Source: Chloroflexi bacterium HGW-Chloroflexi-4
GTDB taxonomy: Bacteria; Chloroflexota; Anaerolineae; Anaerolineales; Anaerolineaceae
Reading direction: 5' to 3'
DNA: 36,737 bases
Assembly (NCBI GenBank): GCA_002840715.1
Contig: PHBW01000035.1
Location: 1-36,737 of the forward strand
The notes under the pieces are model-generated. The model searched no databases. It saw only the letters and a program-made list of their open reading frames with translations, and was not told the origin of the DNA. The position numbers and the translations under genes were made by a program. Positions 32,953-36,737 of the stretch are shown here, one piece after another; position 1 is the stretch's first letter; each line of letters begins with the position of its first letter.

Positions 32953-34991
32953 GCTCTGATTGTCACGATTGCGGATCAAAACAATCCATCAAACATCTTG
33001 CCGTCAAAGGCTCTCCGCTAATTGCCCTTGCCGGACAGCCCAATGTTGGCAAATCAACGATCTTCAATTTGTTAACCGGTTTAAATCAACATGTCGGCAA
33101 TTGGCCTGGAAAAACCGTTGAGCGTAAGGAAGGAAAATTTAAACAAAACAATCGAGAGTATCGTCTGGTGGATTTGCCAGGAACCTACAGTCTGACTGCC
33201 AACTCGCCAGAAGAGCTGATCACTCGCGAATTTATCCTCACAGAAAAACCTGATCTGGTGGTTGCTCTGGTTAATGCTGCAAACCTTGAACGTTCACTTT
33301 ACCTGGTTGCAGAATTGGTTACACTGCCAGCCCCTTTGATAGTAGTTCTGAATATGATGGATGTGGCAGATCAACAAGGTTACAACATAGAAGCCAATGT
33401 ACTTGAAGCTGCTTTGGGTGTTCCTGTTGTGCCGCTCACGGCTACACAAGCAGCCAGCACAGCCGGGCTGGTTGGTGTGATTGAAAAAATGGTCACGTCT
33501 GACATTGTTCAAACCCCCAGAATGCCAGAGATTCGCGCAGACCATCAAGTAATACTAGAGAAAATGCAGACCCTTATCAATGGTTTTGTTCCTGAGCAAT
33601 ACCCGGTGAATTGGGTGGCTATAAAGCTCCTTGAGGGAGATAAAGAGATTACGAAACTAATGCAGTCGCTCGTTCCTCCTCAAAAATGGTCAGAAATACA
33701 TGCCTTGCTCAAAGACCATGACGATGCCATGCTTGCAATTGCATCAGGCCGCTATGAATGGATCGGAAGACTAACCCGGGCGGCCGTCACCCATCCGCAT
33801 GTTGGGCAGGTCAGCCTCACAGACCGGTTGGATAAATGGGCCGCTCATCCGGTTGGAGGGTTGATCACCCTCGCACTTATTCTTGGTTTGGTGTTTTGGT
33901 TAACTTTCTCGCTGGGCTCACCTGTTCAGGAGTGGTTGGATTCAACATTGGTGGCACCTTTTGGTGAATTATTAAGCATGTGGATGGCAGCTTCACCCGA
34001 CTGGCTGCGCAGCATGGTGGTGGATGGGATTGTCGGAGGTGTTGGCTCAGTACTTACTTTCTTGCCCATCTTGATCATATTTTTTGCTGCTTTTGGTTTT
34101 CTTGAAGATGTGGGTTATATGGCCCGCGCCGCTTATGTGATGGATAATTTCATGCATTGGATGGGGTTGCATGGAAAATCTTTCCTACCTCTTTTCCTCG
34201 GTTTTGGCTGCAATGTACCTTCAGTGATCGGCACGCGTGTGATTGATTCATGGAAATCTCGGCTGCTGACGATCTTGTTGGCGCCTTTTGTGCCTTGTAC
34301 CGCCCGTATGGCTGTGGTGGCTTTCTTGGCGCCGGCATTTTTTGGCAGACAGGCCATGTGGGTGATTTGGGGGCTTGTGTTTTTCTCTCTCTTTATTATG
34401 GTCCTTTTGGGAGTTATCCTCAACAAAGTGCTTTTCAAAGGCGAACGTTCTGCTTTCATCATGGAAATGCCTCTTTATCATATCCCCAACCTCCGCACAA
34501 TTGGTTTATTGGTCTGGCAGCGCTCGATTTCATTTGTCAAAAAGGCTGGCACCATCATTTTGGTGATTTCAGTGGTGGTTTGGGCGCTTTCCATGCTGCC
34601 GGATGGCAATCTTGAAAACAGCATTTTGGCAAAAATTGGTCATTTTGTTGAACCGGTTGGCCGTTGGATGGGTATGGATTGGAAGCTGACGGTCGCCTTG
34701 CTAACCAGTTTTGTGGCCAAAGAGAACGCGATTGCCACCCTGGGTATCCTTTTCGGTGGTATGCAGGAAGCCAGTCTGGCTCAATCACTTGCTGCCATCT
34801 ATTCATCGGCTTCTGCCCTTGGTTTTTTGACTGTGTCTCTCCTTTTTGTTCCTTGCGTGGCGACTCTCGCAGTCATCAAACAAGAAACAGGATCGTGGAA
34901 ATGGACTATCGTAAACGTCGTACTCATGCTGGTGGTTTCGATTGGTGCTGGGGCAGGCGTTTATCACCTTGCTTTAGCATTAGGAATGTAA
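32949..34991 (+). CDS. feoB: Ferrous iron transporter FeoB
   Basis: The 680-residue inner-membrane transporter takes up ferrous iron. The N-terminal GTPase domain has G1 GQPNVGKST (29-37), the G2 region NWPGKTV (51-57), G3 DLPG (75-78) and G4 NMMD (135-138). The membrane part contains the two Gate-like repeats, with GFGCNVPSVIGTR and PCTARMAVVAFLAPAFF, the conserved cysteine-containing motifs proposed to line the iron path. Before the GTPase is a short cysteine-bearing tail (CHDCGS) not seen in E. coli FeoB. Length is a little shorter than the 773-residue E. coli protein. It overlaps feoA by four bases and is followed one base later by feoC. Confidence 0.97.
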   Translation: MSSDCHDCGSKQSIKHLAVKGSPLIALAGQPNVGKSTIFNLLTGLNQHVGNWPGKTVERKEGKFKQNNREYRLVDLPGTYSLTANSPEELITREFILTEKPDLVVALVNAANLERSLYLVAELVTLPAPLIVVLNMMDVADQQGYNIEANVLEAALGVPVVPLTATQAASTAGLVGVIEKMVTSDIVQTPRMPEIRADHQVILEKMQTLINGFVPEQYPVNWVAIKLLEGDKEITKLMQSLVPPQKWSEIHALLKDHDDAMLAIASGRYEWIGRLTRAAVTHPHVGQVSLTDRLDKWAAHPVGGLITLALILGLVFWLTFSLGSPVQEWLDSTLVAPFGELLSMWMAASPDWLRSMVVDGIVGGVGSVLTFLPILIIFFAAFGFLEDVGYMARAAYVMDNFMHWMGLHGKSFLPLFLGFGCNVPSVIGTRVIDSWKSRLLTILLAPFVPCTARMAVVAFLAPAFFGRQAMWVIWGLVFFSLFIMVLLGVILNKVLFKGERSAFIMEMPLYHIPNLRTIGLLVWQRSISFVKKAGTIILVISVVVWALSMLPDGNLENSILAKIGHFVEPVGRWMGMDWKLTVALLTSFVAKENAIATLGILFGGMQEASLAQSLAAIYSSASALGFLTVSLLFVPCVATLAVIKQETGSWKWTIVNVVLMLVVSIGAGAGVYHLALALGM

Positions 34992-34992
34992 A

Positions 34993-35244
34993 ATGCTTGA
35001 AAAATTATTGGATGAGATAAGACTTGGAAATACTTCTTCTCCTGCTGTACTGGCAGAACGTCTAAATCTATCTCTATCTATGGTCAATGCCATGTTGGAA
35101 ACGCTCGAAGAACAAGGTTATCTTAAAGCAATGCCAACCGAATGCAATCCAGAAAAGCCGTGCACATCCTGTCCCATTTCCAATTTGTGCAGCACAAAGA
35201 ATGGCGCAAGCCCGCGAATATTAGTATTGAGTCATCCCACTTAA
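34993..35244 (+). CDS. feoC: FeoC-like winged-helix protein with Fe-S-type cysteines
   Basis: The 83-residue protein pairs an N-terminal winged helix (SPAVLAERLNLSLSMVNAML, about 16-35) with four cysteines at 51, 57, 60 and 66 (C-x5-C-x2-C-x5-C). This is the layout of FeoC, which can bind a [4Fe-4S] cluster and controls FeoB stability or feo transcription. It begins one base after the feoB stop. It ends the operon; a weak hairpin lies about 30 bases further. Family assignment rests on size, cysteine pattern and place. Confidence 0.85.
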   Translation: MLEKLLDEIRLGNTSSPAVLAERLNLSLSMVNAMLETLEEQGYLKAMPTECNPEKPCTSCPISNLCSTKNGASPRILVLSHPT

Positions 35245-35272
35245 TTATCTTGCTGGTCAATTTACGAAAGTT

Positions 35273-35301
35273 GCAAACAAGATAAAATAAATCTTATTTG
35301 C
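35273..35301 (+). terminator. Possible terminator after feoABC
   Basis: GCAAACAAGA (35273-35282) and TCTTATTTGC (35292-35301) pair with one mismatch around a 9-base AT loop, followed by TACTTTTGGGTTT. The stem is AT-rich and the T-run interrupted, so this is weak. Confidence 0.4.
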
Positions 35302-35359
35302 TACTTTTGGGTTTAATATTAATACATAATTTTTGGAAATGCGTGAATAAGGAGTAGGA

Positions 35360-36475
35360 ATGCAAACTTCAGAGAAGATCATGCAAGACCTCTTATTAAT
35401 GGCTGATATTGAATTGAACGGAAATGACCCTTGGGATATTCAAATCAGAGATGAAAGGTTTTTTAATCGAGTGCTGCAAGATTCTTCACTCGGGCTTGGT
35501 GAATCTTATATGGATGGCTGGTGGGAATGTTCCGCAATAGATGAATTCATTACTCGGGTAATTCGAGCTCAGTTGGACCAAAAGGTTCGCAATAATACGC
35601 GTTACTTTTTTCAGGTCGCCAGAGCAAAATTGTTTAATCGACAGTCTGAAGAGAAGGCGTTTGAAGTTGGCATCAGGCATTATGATTTGGGGAACGAACT
35701 ATATCAATCCATGTTGGATAAACGTTTAACTTACTCGTGCGGTTATTGGAAGACCGCGAAGAATCTTGATGATGCTCAAGAAGCAAAACTTGATTTGGTC
35801 TGTAAAAAAATAGGGCTGAAGCCGGGAATGACAATTCTTGACATCGGCTGTGGCTGGGGAAGTTTTGCGAAGTATGCTGCCGAGCATTACGATGTTTCGG
35901 TCGTTGGCGTTACCGTTTCAAAAGAACAACTCATCTTGGCTAATGAATTGTGCAAAGGGCTGCCGGTTGAACTTCGCTTGCAAGATTATCGTGAGGTACA
36001 GGGAAAATTTGATGCTGTTATCTCAATTGGATCCATGGAACATATCGGTACCAAAAATTACAAAACCTACATGCAGGTGGTGGATCGCTGTCTTAAAGAA
36101 AATGGCATCGCTTTGATCCACACCATCGGTAGTAACAAGAGCATCACCACCGGAGAACCCTGGACGGACAAATATATTTTCCCGAATGGTGTTTTGCCAT
36201 CCATTTCACAATTGGGTGGTGCCATGGAAGGCACTTTTGTCATGGAGGATTGGCATAACTTTGGCCCTTATTATGACAAAACCTTATTGGCCTGGTACCG
36301 TAATTTCGAAAAAGCCTGGCCTAAATTGAAAGAAAAATATGGCAGTCGCTTCTACCGTATGTGGAAATACTATCTGCTATCCAGTGCAGGAGGGTTTCGC
36401 GCACGAAGTCAGCAGTTATGGCAAATGGTTTTTACTCAATTCGGCACACCTCAACCTGCATGCCGGATTAACTGA
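35360..36475 (+). CDS. cfa: Cyclopropane-fatty-acyl-phospholipid synthase
   Basis: The 371-residue enzyme adds a methylene group from S-adenosylmethionine to double bonds of membrane phospholipid acyl chains. The N-terminal domain (to about 95) is the lipid-binding part, with LGLGESYMDGWWE (44-56). The catalytic domain has IRHYDLGNELYQSMLDKRLT (105-124), the SAM motif LDIGCGWGSFA (160-170), SIGSMEHIG and the late block EDWHNFGPYYDKTLLAWYRN shared by all CFA synthases. AGGAG lies seven bases before the ATG. It stands alone between feoABC and a T-box leader. Length is close to E. coli Cfa (382 residues). Confidence 0.95.
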   Translation: MQTSEKIMQDLLLMADIELNGNDPWDIQIRDERFFNRVLQDSSLGLGESYMDGWWECSAIDEFITRVIRAQLDQKVRNNTRYFFQVARAKLFNRQSEEKAFEVGIRHYDLGNELYQSMLDKRLTYSCGYWKTAKNLDDAQEAKLDLVCKKIGLKPGMTILDIGCGWGSFAKYAAEHYDVSVVGVTVSKEQLILANELCKGLPVELRLQDYREVQGKFDAVISIGSMEHIGTKNYKTYMQVVDRCLKENGIALIHTIGSNKSITTGEPWTDKYIFPNGVLPSISQLGGAMEGTFVMEDWHNFGPYYDKTLLAWYRNFEKAWPKLKEKYGSRFYRMWKYYLLSSAGGFRARSQQLWQMVFTQFGTPQPACRIN

Positions 36476-36537
36476 TAAAGGTTTTTTCCATTCTAATGTG
36501 AATTAATTAATAATTCCTTAAAAATTTAAATTAGTCC

Positions 36538-36565
36538 TTGACTTATTTAAAATCGGTTCTATAAT
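36538..36565 (+). promoter_or_regulatory. Promoter of the T-box controlled gene
   Basis: TTGACT (36538-36543) and a perfect TATAAT (36560-36565) are 16 bases apart. Start would be near 36572, directly feeding the T-box leader. Confidence 0.75.
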
Positions 36566-36571
36566 CAAAAC

Positions 36572-36737
36572 AATTAAATAGAAAAAGCAATGACGAGGAC
36601 GAGTACTCCTCACAAGGACGTTTCAGAGAGCAGGGTATTGTGGTGAGAACCTGTACGAACCGTGAAGATGAATGGACCTCTGAGCTGCAGGGTGAACGTG
36701 AAAACCAGTAACCCGCGCCGGGAATGCCGCCGTTATC
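36572..36737 (+). promoter_or_regulatory. T-box riboswitch leader, 3' end beyond the window
   Basis: Typical T-box elements occur in order: GAGTA of the specifier loop (36601-36605), AGAGAG of the AG bulge region (36625-36630), an apical hairpin CAGG...CCTG (36631-36653), the downstream TGAGCTGCAGGGTGAACG region, and CCGTTATC (36730-36737), which normally sits just before the AAGGGTGG T-box sequence. Basal pairing GAGG (36595-36598) with CCTC (36677-36680) and upper pairing TCAC with GTGA bracket the specifier loop. By alignment with the glyQS leader the specifier would be TGG (36673-36675) followed by A, suggesting tRNA-Trp; this is tentative. The terminator, antiterminator and regulated gene, likely a synthetase or amino acid gene, are outside. 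Confidence 0.85.

Noticed and set aside
1..36737. CRISPR arrays, insertion sequences, rRNA genes
   Set aside because: No regularly spaced repeat array, transposase gene or rRNA segment was seen.

Overview
The window looks like a chromosomal segment of a member of Chloroflexota, most likely class Anaerolineae. This is inferred from gene style, not from a marker gene: Thr/Pro-rich linkers in secreted proteins, membrane-anchored TPR proteins, a SUMF1-type extracellular domain, a URO-D-family methyltransferase, a BMP-type nucleoside importer and a T-box leader in one moderate-GC genome. No rRNA or ribosomal protein gene is present to confirm it.

Region 1 (1-10713) is a mobile or integrated island ending at a tRNA-Arg(TCG) gene. 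Reading inward from the tRNA it holds a tyrosine recombinase with a small excisionase-like gene, a promoter-terminator unit that could make a ~100-nt RNA, a RhuM-family gene, and a leftward operon. The operon encodes a small HTH protein, a PLD-nuclease/SNF2 helicase, a large COG1002-type adenine methyltransferase, and the start of a DUF262 (GmrSD-like) protein cut by the window edge. This is a defence cassette. Its helicase/methylase pair resembles DISARM class 1 parts, but DrmA and DrmB are not seen here.

Region 2 (10714-24286) is core-like. It carries a membrane-anchored SUMF1-domain protein, a NatA/NatB-like ABC exporter operon (one ATPase, two permeases), a URO-D-family protein, and a four-gene BMP/NupNOPQ-like nucleoside importer. 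A 19-bp tandem duplication frameshifts the importer's binding-protein gene. An MFS transporter translationally overlapped with trmD follows. Most units are separated by clear intrinsic terminators.

Region 3 (24287-31900) holds two tandem membrane-anchored TPR proteins, then a convergent two-gene operon for a large LysM-containing surface protein and a lipoprotein that share an Ig-like domain.

Region 4 (31901-35301) is a ferrous-iron module. A DtxR-family regulator is divergent from feoA-feoB-feoC, with two candidate operators over the feo promoter. Region 5 (35302-36737) has a cyclopropane-fatty-acid synthase gene and, at the right edge, a strong promoter feeding a T-box leader truncated just before its T-box sequence; the regulated gene lies outside the window.
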